A program made the translations under genes and the position numbers. A stretch of 64,000 bases of DNA from JBAYIE01 sp965279165 (GTDB lineage Bacteria; Bacteroidota; Bacteroidia; UKL13-3). Location: contig OZ257140.1 in the NCBI GenBank assembly GCA_965279165.1, forward strand, positions 2,356,001-2,420,000, written 5' to 3'. The notes beneath the pieces were generated by a model, which ran no database searches, was not told where the DNA came from, and worked only from the letters and a program-made list of their open reading frames with translations. How positions within the stretch are numbered: position 1 is the first letter of the stretch; every line of letters begins with the position of its first letter. Of this stretch, positions 36,052 to 44,082 are shown in pieces.

Positions 36052-38283
36052 TTAATTCCCAAATCGCGCATCCACGCGGTTTACCTTGATTAACGGACTG
36101 GAAGCTTTGATTTTATTCATAAGTTCTTCGAGGTGAATTGTGTCGAAAACTTCCAGTTCAATCGAACCTTCAAATGTGCCTTCTTTAGAGGAAACCTGGA
36201 TAGAATGCATATTTATCTGAAGCTGTTTGGATATTATATCTGTGATATTGCTCACGATACCTACACTATCGATTCCCGAAACTTTAATGGTAGTAATAAA
36301 CGCATGCGATTTGCTTTCAACATTTGCCCATTTGGCTCGTAAAATACGGTAACCATAATTCGACATTAATCCAATCGCATTGTTGCAATTGGTTCGATGT
36401 ATTTTCACGCCTTCTCCAACGGTAACAAACCCAAATATATCATCGCCGGGTATGGGGTTGCAACATTTTGCAAACGAATAAGGAAGATCTACATCATCGC
36501 TTAAAATAACGGCATCCTTTTGTTGTTTTTTAGGTTTTACAATGGCTGCTTTGTTCCTGATTTCCTGTATATGTTCAAGTTTTTGTTTTTTAACTTGTTC
36601 CAAGATCTCCCCGATATTCATCTTGGTTCGGTCGAGTTTCTCGGTTGCCAGGTTATAATACAATTCGGTAACCGTTGGGAGTTTGTAGTAATAAATAAGC
36701 TCCGTTAAATTGTCGCTGGTATATGGAATACGTTCGCTGTTGAATTTTCTTTCCAATACTTCTCTTCCCATCTGGGAAGCCCGTAGTTTTTCCTGCTTAA
36801 AATAGTCTCTGATTTTGGCTTTTGCCTTTGCCGTAATAACAAATTGCAACCATTCTTCCTTTGGGGTTTGTTTGGCGGATGAAATTACTTCAACCTGATC
36901 TCCATTGGCTAGTTTATGGTTAATCGGGACAAGTTTATTGTTCACTTTCCCTCCAATACATTTAGAGCCTAATTCAGAGTGGATATCATAGGCAAAATCA
37001 ATGATTGTTGCGGATGAAGGGAGTTTTCGTAAATCTCCTTTCGGAGTAAAAACAAAAATTTCTTCTGAATAAAGGTTGAGCTTAAAATCATCCAGAAAAT
37101 CGAGCGCATTCTGGTCAGGACTCTCCAATATCTCTCTTACTTTTGCCAACCAGTCTTCTAATACGGCATCCGGATTGGGTTGGCTATCTTTGTCTTTGTA
37201 TTTCCAATGTGCAGCAAATCCTTTTTCGGCAATTTCATCCATTCGCAAGGTTCGGATTTGCACTTCAACCCATTGGCCTTTTGGACCCATAACAGTTGTA
37301 TGTAAGGATTCATAGCCATTTGATTTTGGTGTAGAAATCCAATCACGCAATCGATCCGGATTGGGTTTATAAAAGTCGGTTACAATCGAATAGGATTTCC
37401 AACAATCTGATTTTTCATTCTCATATTCCGAATCAATAATGATCCGAATGGCAAACAAATCATATACCTCTTCAAAAGGTACATTTTGTTTTTTCATTTT
37501 ACTCAGAATAGAGTGGATGGATTTTGGTCGACCTTTTATTTCAAATTTTAGACCATGGGCTTTTAATTCTTCTTCGATGGGCTCACAAAACAACTTAATA
37601 TAGCGGTTACGTTGTGCTTTGGTTTCTTGTAATTTATTCTTAACAAATATATAGCTATCGGGTTCCAGATATTTGGTAGCCAAATCTTCCAGTTCCGTTT
37701 TTAAGGCGTATAAACCAAGACGATGTGCCAAAGGAGCATAAACATAATGGGTTTCACTGGCAATTTTTAATTGAGATTTCGGCGACATGCTATCGAGTGT
37801 TCGCATATTATGTAACCGATCAGCCAGTTTAATCAGAATCACCCTTACATCATCACTTAGAGTAAGCAGCATTTTTTTGAAATTCTCGGCCTGCATACTT
37901 TTGTCTTGCTGGTCGAAAACTCCGGAAATCTTTGTTAAACCATCAATTATAACCCCAACTTTTTCTCCAAAATTCAGTTTAACGAAATCGAGCGTGATAT
38001 CCGTATCTTCAACGGTATCATGAAGCAAGGCACAAATAATGGAAGTAGTACCTAATCCAATTTCTTCGGCACAGATCTGTGCCACAGCAAGAGGGTGCAT
38101 AATATATGGTTCGCCTGATTTGCGACGCATATTTCGGTGTGCTTCAAGGGCAATATCAAATGCCTTACGTATTTGTTTTTTATCTCCTTTTTCGAGGGCA
38201 CGACGGCTCGACTTTAAAAGGTTGCGGTATGCCTTAACAATTTCCTGGTTTTCTTTATCTGAATCGATGAGATCAATGGCCAT
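36052..38283 (-). CDS. spoT: Bifunctional (p)ppGpp synthetase/hydrolase, RelA/SpoT family
   Basis: 743 residues with the full RSH order. The hydrolase HD domain has LLHDTVEDTD near residue 88 and LADRLHNMRTL. The synthetase domain has EVYDLFAIRII and NGYESLHTTV. A TGS domain follows (IFVFTPKGDLRKLPSSATII), then a zinc/conserved-cysteine segment (FAKCCNPIPGDDI) and a C-terminal ACT domain. Both catalytic halves look intact. The gene heads the spoT-fur-purA run and is divergent from the tRNA-Leu region. Confidence 0.96.
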   Translation of the reverse strand: MAIDLIDSDKENQEIVKAYRNLLKSSRRALEKGDKKQIRKAFDIALEAHRNMRRKSGEPYIMHPLAVAQICAEEIGLGTTSIICALLHDTVEDTDITLDFVKLNFGEKVGVIIDGLTKISGVFDQQDKSMQAENFKKMLLTLSDDVRVILIKLADRLHNMRTLDSMSPKSQLKIASETHYVYAPLAHRLGLYALKTELEDLATKYLEPDSYIFVKNKLQETKAQRNRYIKLFCEPIEEELKAHGLKFEIKGRPKSIHSILSKMKKQNVPFEEVYDLFAIRIIIDSEYENEKSDCWKSYSIVTDFYKPNPDRLRDWISTPKSNGYESLHTTVMGPKGQWVEVQIRTLRMDEIAEKGFAAHWKYKDKDSQPNPDAVLEDWLAKVREILESPDQNALDFLDDFKLNLYSEEIFVFTPKGDLRKLPSSATIIDFAYDIHSELGSKCIGGKVNNKLVPINHKLANGDQVEVISSAKQTPKEEWLQFVITAKAKAKIRDYFKQEKLRASQMGREVLERKFNSERIPYTSDNLTELIYYYKLPTVTELYYNLATEKLDRTKMNIGEILEQVKKQKLEHIQEIRNKAAIVKPKKQQKDAVILSDDVDLPYSFAKCCNPIPGDDIFGFVTVGEGVKIHRTNCNNAIGLMSNYGYRILRAKWANVESKSHAFITTIKVSGIDSVGIVSNITDIISKQLQINMHSIQVSSKEGTFEGSIELEVFDTIHLEELMNKIKASSPLIKVNRVDARFGN

Positions 38284-38340
38284 AAATACGATTATTCTTC
38301 CCTTTTAATGCCCCAAATTTAAGGTGAAATGACGGATTAT

Positions 38341-38371
38341 TTGTGAAATCGTAAAAATACACCTACTTTTG
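38341..38371 (+). promoter_or_regulatory. Promoter of the tRNA-Leu repeat unit
   Basis: TTG at 38341-38343, a 20-bp spacer and an exact TACTTTTG at 38364-38371. It lies about 48 bp before the first truncated tRNA-like repeat, so the transcript would include all three repeats and the tRNA. Confidence 0.6.
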
Positions 38372-38418
38372 CCGTCCATTTTATCATTTTCTGTTTCAAG
38401 GAAATAGTAATTTGGAAT

Positions 38419-38619
38419 GCGCATGTGGCGTATCCCGATAATTATCGGGAGGAAGCCGTGCCATTTGAGAGTAAAAATAAAAGATGCGCATGTGGCGTAT
38501 CCCGATAATTATCGGGAGGAAGCTGTGCCATTTGAGAGTAAAAATAAAAGATGCGCATGTGGCGTATCCCGATAATTATCGGGAGGAAGCTGTGCCATTT
38601 GAGAGTAAAAATAAAAGAT
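38419..38619 (+). repeat. Three 67-bp tandem repeats made from the tRNA-Leu 5' part plus a palindrome
   Basis: Units start at 38419, 38486 and 38553, exactly 67 bp apart, and the true tRNA starts at 38620, again 67 bp on. Each unit begins with GCGCATGTGGCGTA, identical to the tRNA 5' end. The D-loop bases ATTGGT are replaced by a segment with the palindrome TCCCGATAATTATCGGGA, then AGCCGTGCCA (AGCTGTGCCA in units 2 and 3) resumes the tRNA sequence up to the anticodon stem. TTTGAGAGTAAAAATAAAAG closes each unit. They cannot form a whole tRNA. Confidence 0.9.
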
Positions 38620-38701
38620 GCGCATGTGGCGTAATTGGTAGCCGTGCCAGACTTAGGATCTGGTGCCGAAAGGCGTGGGGGTTCGAGTCCCTCCATGCGC
38701 A
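38620..38701 (+). tRNA. tRNA-Leu (anticodon TAG)
   Basis: 82 nt class II tRNA. The acceptor stem is GCGCATG/CATGCGC with discriminator A. The anticodon stem-loop is CCAGA-CTTAGGA-TCTGG with anticodon TAG, the variable arm is TGCCGAAAGGCG, and the T arm is GGGGGTTCGAGTCCCTC. CCA is not encoded. It reads CUN leucine codons. Three partial copies of its own 5' part precede it. Confidence 0.96.
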
Positions 38702-38850
38702 CATCTTGGAGAATGAAGCAGTGGGACGAGAAGTCCATCCCGAAGGAATGATTTTAACCGTAACCGGAATTTATTGTTTTTTCGGGAGGTCGCTCCATGA
38801 ATCAAACATGTAAGACTGAATTGTTCGGTCTTATTTTATTTAAGTTAATT

Positions 38851-40239
38851 ATGACAAACGTAACATTTGAAAAGAAAGACGAGCTGAACGGTACCATCTC
38901 CGTAAATGTAAACAGCACGGATTATGCAGCCGAACTGGATAAACGGTTAAAAGATTATCAGAAAAAAGCAACTATTCCCGGATTTCGTCCCGGCATGGCT
39001 CCAAAAGGAATGATAGAAAAAATGGTTGGAACCAGCATGTTGTTGGAAGCGGTAAATTCTATTGCTTCAAAAGGATTGTTCGATTATATCGACCAGAATA
39101 AACTAAATATACTTGGACAACCGGTACTGAATGAGGATTCGAAAATAGACGAACTCGCAAAAGGAAAAGATTATACCTTTAGCTTTGATATCGGATTATC
39201 GCCTGATTTTACTTTAGATATTTCTGATAAAGATGTTTTTACCAAGTATGAGGTAACCATAACCGATGCTATGATCAACGACGAAATCGACAGAATGCGC
39301 AAACGTTTTGGCAACCTTCATAATGTTGAAAATGCAGGAGATAATGATGTGGTATATAGTGTAATGAATGAATTGGATGAGAATGGAAATATTATTGAAG
39401 GAGGTGTTCATGCAGATTCGGTTCCGGTTTTAACGTCATCATTGAAAAACGATGCCATTAAAAATGAATTTGTAGGGGCTGCTGTGGGTAAAATATTTGA
39501 CGTGAATATTTTTGATTTATTTGATAACGATGAAACAGAGATTTCACATGCATTAGGAATCAATAAACTTACTGTTGCTGATATTCATAAGAATTTCAGA
39601 ATAGAAGTTAAAGAAATAAAACGCAACGAAGAAGCGGAAATTAACCAGGAGTTATTTGATAAAGCATACGGAGAAGGAAATATAACAACAGAAGCAGAGT
39701 TAAGAGATAAGATAGTAGCAGAATTAACCTCTTATTTTCAAGGTCAATCAGACCATTTGTTCGAACATGAGTTGGTTGACAAATTGGTTGAAAAGCACAA
39801 TATCCCATTGCCTGATGCATTTTTAAAACGTTGGTTGATCGATCGCCATGCCGATAAATTTACAGCCGATAACGTGGATCATGGCTACCAACATGAAGCC
39901 GAATACTTGCGCAATCACTTGTTTGAAGAAAAAGTATTGGGAGAGAACAATGTAAAGGTTGAAGAAGCAGATATTCGTCAGGCTGCTATCAATTATACCA
40001 AAAGCATGTTTGGTGCTTATGGCAATTCCGGTATTAACGATGAAATGTTGGCAAGTATAGTTGAGCCAAGTTTAAAGAAGGAAGATTACCGTTCGCGCAT
40101 GATAAATGTTGCGGTTTCCAATAAAGTTCGCGAAGTTTTAAAAACCAAAGTTGGAGTTAATACGCAAGTAGTGACTTCTGAAGAGTTTTTCAAAATCGTT
40201 GGAGAACATAACGAGAAGCACCACGCACATAACCATTAA
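38851..40239 (+). CDS. tig: Trigger factor-like ribosome-associated chaperone
   Basis: 462 residues from ATG 38851 (MTNVTFEKKDELNGTISV). The N-terminal ribosome-binding domain has the signature PGFRPGMAPKGMI near residue 42, close to the GFRxGKxP motif. The middle prolyl-isomerase-like part is diverged, and the C-terminal arm region (about residues 250-450) is helical. The end is histidine-rich (NEKHHAHNH). It would fold nascent chains at the exit tunnel. The frame extends 18 codons to 38797, but that part does not resemble the family. Confidence 0.9.
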   Translation: MTNVTFEKKDELNGTISVNVNSTDYAAELDKRLKDYQKKATIPGFRPGMAPKGMIEKMVGTSMLLEAVNSIASKGLFDYIDQNKLNILGQPVLNEDSKIDELAKGKDYTFSFDIGLSPDFTLDISDKDVFTKYEVTITDAMINDEIDRMRKRFGNLHNVENAGDNDVVYSVMNELDENGNIIEGGVHADSVPVLTSSLKNDAIKNEFVGAAVGKIFDVNIFDLFDNDETEISHALGINKLTVADIHKNFRIEVKEIKRNEEAEINQELFDKAYGEGNITTEAELRDKIVAELTSYFQGQSDHLFEHELVDKLVEKHNIPLPDAFLKRWLIDRHADKFTADNVDHGYQHEAEYLRNHLFEEKVLGENNVKVEEADIRQAAINYTKSMFGAYGNSGINDEMLASIVEPSLKKEDYRSRMINVAVSNKVREVLKTKVGVNTQVVTSEEFFKIVGEHNEKHHAHNH

Positions 40240-40262
40240 TAGAAAAGAGAATGATAGAATTG

Positions 40263-40294
40263 AATCCCGGTGGTAACATCGGGATTTTTTTTTG
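40263..40294 (+). terminator. Rho-independent terminator after tig
   Basis: ATCCCG-N10-CGGGAT followed by nine T. Confidence 0.8.
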
Positions 40295-40321
40295 TTATAA
40301 TTGTTAATATATAATTTCACT

Positions 40322-41446
40322 ATGCTAAGCTTCTGGGAAAAAAAATATTTACTCCATGCTGATCTTCTGATTGCAGGTTCCGGAATTACCGGTCTATCTG
40401 CAGCATGCAGTATAAAAGAAAAGTACCCTGATAAAGAAATTGTAATTTTGGAAAGGGGATTGTTGCCAACCGGAGCAAGTACCAAAAATGCAGGTTTTGC
40501 ATGTGTGGGATCCATAACAGAAAAACAGTATGATATCCGATTAATGGGTGAAGATGCCCTTTTGCAGTTGGTTTCGGATCGGTGGGAAGGTTTGCATTTG
40601 TTGCGTAAACGTTTGGGAGATGCAACTATTGATTACCAAAATTATGGCGGATATGAATTGGTAACAACAGAACAACAGGTTAGTGAGGATGAACTAAGGG
40701 ATATGAATAAACGATTGTTCCCGATTTTTGGAAAAGCAATTTATCGATTCAAAAATGAAGCCATCTCAACTTTTGGATTTAAAGGGGTGTCGCAATTAAT
40801 TGTGAATGAAGTTGAAGGACAAATCAATACCGGTTTAATGCTGAAGTCGTTGTTGCAATACGCTACTTCGCTTGGTATACGCATCATTTCAGGTGCCGAA
40901 ATAACGCATTTTGAAGACGGGAACGACAACGTTTCCGTATATTTGAAAGGCCAGACGGTTCCATATAAAGGAGATCAGTTAATGATTTGTACCAATGCAT
41001 TTACTTCAAAATTATTACCGGATGAAGAAATCACTCCGGGCCGCGGTCAGGTTTTAATCACTACACCTATTCCCGGATTAAAATGGAAAGGGATTTTTAA
41101 TTTTGACGAGGGTTTTTATTATTTCCGAAATTTTGAAAATCGTGTTCTCTTTGGTGGCGGAAGGAATCTTGCATTTGAAGAAGAAACAACTACCGAATTT
41201 GCGTTAAACACAAAAATACAAAACCGGCTCGAAACTTATTTAAATGAAATGATTCTGCCGGATACACCGTTTGAAATTGAAGATAGATGGAGTGGTATCA
41301 TGGCATTTGGTAAAAATAAGTTGCCATTACTAAAACGTATCTCAGACAGGGTGTTAGTAGGTGCCCGTTTAAATGGAATGGGGATTGCACTTGGAAGTAA
41401 AATAGGAGATCAATTGTGCACCATGGCGTATTCTCAAGGCAATTAA
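40322..41446 (+). CDS. FAD-dependent oxidoreductase (DAO family)
   Basis: 374 residues. The FAD-binding GxGxxG motif is in LLIAGSGITGLSAACSI near residue 17, followed by ILERGLLPTGASTKNAGFAC, the conserved region of glycine/D-amino acid and gamma-glutamylputrescine oxidases. GRGQVLITTPIPG and DRWSGIMAFGKNKLPLL complete the family. It oxidises an amine or amino acid; the substrate is unknown. The start is ATG 40322; the longer frame begins with a TTG in the terminator region. Confidence 0.88.
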   Translation: MLSFWEKKYLLHADLLIAGSGITGLSAACSIKEKYPDKEIVILERGLLPTGASTKNAGFACVGSITEKQYDIRLMGEDALLQLVSDRWEGLHLLRKRLGDATIDYQNYGGYELVTTEQQVSEDELRDMNKRLFPIFGKAIYRFKNEAISTFGFKGVSQLIVNEVEGQINTGLMLKSLLQYATSLGIRIISGAEITHFEDGNDNVSVYLKGQTVPYKGDQLMICTNAFTSKLLPDEEITPGRGQVLITTPIPGLKWKGIFNFDEGFYYFRNFENRVLFGGGRNLAFEEETTTEFALNTKIQNRLETYLNEMILPDTPFEIEDRWSGIMAFGKNKLPLLKRISDRVLVGARLNGMGIALGSKIGDQLCTMAYSQGN

Positions 41447-41493
41447 TAATGCGATATCGATTTTTCAAACGCCATCGTTAGATTTACACCGTG

Positions 41494-42792
41494 ATGAAAA
41501 CCACTTTACTTTTTATTTTCCAATGGATATCCCTGGGAATAATTGCACAAAATAATTTGGTGCATGTTTCGCTCGATACCTGGGCAAAAGATGAGCGATT
41601 CGACCGCATGATTAATCCGATTGCATTTTATTATACTTCAGGGGATACCATTTTGTCTTATGATGTTGAGAATTTAAAAGATCCTATACCTATTATTATT
41701 AAACGACCGGCCAACTACAAAACATATGCTTATGGATATACGCATTTTAGTGGTGTACCCAATCCCATAAATCCCGGAATGGTTTGTTTGTTGCTTACCA
41801 ATGTTCAGGATCGAAATCCTAAATTATACATGGATCGCAACAATAATTTCGACTTTACAGATGATGGAATACCGGAAAATGTTCCGCCTGCCTATTTAAT
41901 GAAAGACTCGAGTGTGGTTGAACTGAGCCGAATCGACAAACCGGGCGCAGCAATTGCCATACAACTCAGCCGGATTAACTTCATCAACAAATACGCGTAT
42001 AAAAACATGTTGAACGAGTATTACGAATTTTATTTCGCCAACCGCAAATTTGTTGGTATCGACTATTCGTTGCGTGAACAACGATTTGTTGTGCGTGCCG
42101 GTTTATTTAAAACCGAAACAGACAGTTTTCGTATTGCTTTGATGGATGTAAACAGCAACGGATTTTACAACGACAAGGATACGGATAAGATTATTATCGC
42201 TAATTATGTTGATTCGGTATTCGATAGTCGCGATGAATTACACGCATTTGTAATATCCGATAACAAATCAAACCAATACATTGAACGGAATGGAGAACAG
42301 TATCAAATATTGCAAATTGATCCTTCAGGAAAATTTATGGTTTTTAACAAAGCAGATTCAACAACGCTTCTCGATAAAATACCGGTGGGTAGAAAAGTAC
42401 CTAAGTTTAAGTTTGTTGATTGGGAAGGAAAAAAATATCGTATCAAACAATTTAAACGAAAGGAAGTGTTTATCTACTTTACCAATCCGCAATTGGTAAG
42501 TTTTAAAAACGATACCATTATACTACGCAAGCTTGCTGAGCAATTCAACGGAAAATTAACTGTCGTTGCATTTATTGACGTAAATAAATCCTATGAACTT
42601 AAAATTTTCGGAACCTATGCCAACCTTAATTGGATTGCGGCGTTTAAAGATAAATATGTATTGCAGGATTTGAAACTTCGCGGACAACCCTCAAGTTTAT
42701 GGTTGGGAAAGCGACGAAAAGTTAAACGGTATAATATTACACCTACAGAGTTATTTAACGAGTACTCCGGACTTAAGGCTACCGATAAATAA
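41494..42792 (+). CDS. Exported protein with a cysteine-free thioredoxin-like C-terminal domain
   Basis: 432 residues with a signal peptide (MKTTLLFIFQWISLGIIAQ). Two acidic loops resemble calcium-binding EF-hand or dockerin loops: MDRNNNFDFTDDG and DVNSNGFYNDKDTD. The last 130 residues (GRKVPKFKFVDWEGKKYRIK, then KEVFIYFTNPQL) follow the TlpA/thioredoxin pattern but lack the CxxC pair, so redox activity is unlikely. Function unknown. The 3' end overlaps the convergent MFS gene by 42 bp. Confidence 0.7.
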   Translation: MKTTLLFIFQWISLGIIAQNNLVHVSLDTWAKDERFDRMINPIAFYYTSGDTILSYDVENLKDPIPIIIKRPANYKTYAYGYTHFSGVPNPINPGMVCLLLTNVQDRNPKLYMDRNNNFDFTDDGIPENVPPAYLMKDSSVVELSRIDKPGAAIAIQLSRINFINKYAYKNMLNEYYEFYFANRKFVGIDYSLREQRFVVRAGLFKTETDSFRIALMDVNSNGFYNDKDTDKIIIANYVDSVFDSRDELHAFVISDNKSNQYIERNGEQYQILQIDPSGKFMVFNKADSTTLLDKIPVGRKVPKFKFVDWEGKKYRIKQFKRKEVFIYFTNPQLVSFKNDTIILRKLAEQFNGKLTVVAFIDVNKSYELKIFGTYANLNWIAAFKDKYVLQDLKLRGQPSSLWLGKRRKVKRYNITPTELFNEYSGLKATDK

Positions 42793-43935
42793 GAAATATC
42801 CAATAATACTAAGTGTGCCAATTCCTGTGAATATGAAAGCAGTTTGTGCACCAAATTGAAACCATATGAGTCCCATACAGGTGCTGGCAAAAATCGCACA
42901 AATGCTTTGCCATGCACTGTAAAAGCCAATTGCAGTTGCGGTATCTTCTTTAGCCGACAAATTGCTAATCCAAGCTTTCGAAATTCCGTCGGTTGCGGCG
43001 GCATATATTCCATAAAGCATAAACAAAATACCGATTGCCAATCCATGCTTGATAAATCCCATTCCAAAATAAACGATTGCAAAAATCAGCAAGCCACTTA
43101 ACAACATGTTTTGTAAACCAATTTTATCGGCAAGTTTTCCCAATGGAAAAGCAAATAAAGCATAAACAAGGTTGTAAAAAATATAAACACCAATTACCTG
43201 CACATCCGTAAGTCCGGATTCTTTTGCATGCATCAATAGAAAAAAATCAGAACTGTTGATTAATGCAAAAAACAACAAGCCGGTAACCATTCTTTTGTAC
43301 GTTTTACTGCTGGTTTTCCAATAGGATAAAAATGATGTAAAGCTTGGTGAAACGGTTTTGTTCGGGTTATTGATCTTCTCTTTAATCAGAATGGTACACC
43401 CTATTGCAGCTATTCCCGGTATTGTTGCAAGTAGGAAAAGAGTTGTATAATCTTCGGAAAAGAAATACAAATAAAGTAATGCCATGCATGGTCCGATAAC
43501 GGCACCGAATGTATCCATTGAACGATGAAATCCGAAAATCCGTGCTTTGGTTTCTGGTGTTGCTTCTGCAGACAATATTGCATCTCTTGCTCCTGTGCGA
43601 ATTCCTTTTCCCATTCGATCGGTTGAACGCATTAAAAATACCCAATAGGCATTGTTCCAAATTACCATCAATGGTTTTGAAATTGCACTTAACGAATATC
43701 CAAATTGCACAAATGGTAATCGTTTACCATGATAATCTGAAAGATGTCCAAAGAAACCTTTACTCCATCCTGCAACTGCTTCCGCAATTCCTTCAAGAAC
43801 TCCAATTAACAGAACCGAGAAGCCAATACTTTTTAAATACGCAGGCATAACCGGATACAACATTTCGCTTGCTGCATCCGTAAATAAACTTACCAATGAA
43901 AGTAACCAAACAGCTTTGCTAATTTGTTTAAACAT
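42751..43935 (-). CDS. MFS transporter
   Basis: 394 residues with about 12 membrane helices. The two family loops GHLSDYHGKRLPFVQ (between helices 2 and 3) and GKLADKIG (helices 8 and 9) mark the major facilitator superfamily. TDRMGKGIRTGARDAIL between helices 4 and 5 resembles a branch common in Bacteroidota. The substrate is unknown. Its C-terminal 13 codons overlap the convergent exported-protein gene. It lies downstream of yidC on the same strand, but strong hairpins separate them. Confidence 0.88.
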   Translation of the reverse strand: MFKQISKAVWLLSLVSLFTDAASEMLYPVMPAYLKSIGFSVLLIGVLEGIAEAVAGWSKGFFGHLSDYHGKRLPFVQFGYSLSAISKPLMVIWNNAYWVFLMRSTDRMGKGIRTGARDAILSAEATPETKARIFGFHRSMDTFGAVIGPCMALLYLYFFSEDYTTLFLLATIPGIAAIGCTILIKEKINNPNKTVSPSFTSFLSYWKTSSKTYKRMVTGLLFFALINSSDFFLLMHAKESGLTDVQVIGVYIFYNLVYALFAFPLGKLADKIGLQNMLLSGLLIFAIVYFGMGFIKHGLAIGILFMLYGIYAAATDGISKAWISNLSAKEDTATAIGFYSAWQSICAIFASTCMGLIWFQFGAQTAFIFTGIGTLSIIGYFLFIGSLKSGVLVK

Positions 43936-43983
43936 ACCTTTCGTTTGTTATACAACGAATATATCGAAATCGATTTATAAAAC

Positions 43984-44082
43984 GCGGTAGTAGGGGAAGG
44001 TCGCGACCTTCTCCTACTACCGCCGAAAAGTAGGGGACGGACGAAAAGTAGGGGACGGTCGCGATCGTCCCTTACTTTTTTA
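43984..44082. terminator. Double palindrome at the end of yidC
   Basis: First hairpin 43984-44023: GCGGTAGTAGGGGAAGGTCG against its complement, 20-bp arms with one mismatch and no loop. Second hairpin about 44043-44082: AAAAGTAGGGGACGGTCGCG against CGATCGTCCCTTACTTTT, with T-runs. The 17-bp sequence CGAAAAGTAGGGGACGG occurs twice (44024-44040 and 44042-44058). The second palindrome includes the last yidC codons and its stop (44072-44074). It probably terminates yidC transcription. Confidence 0.82.

Noticed and set aside
38484..38813. 109-codon frame across the tRNA-Leu repeats
   Set aside because: It crosses the repeats and the whole tRNA gene and repeats a 22-residue unit only because the DNA repeats.
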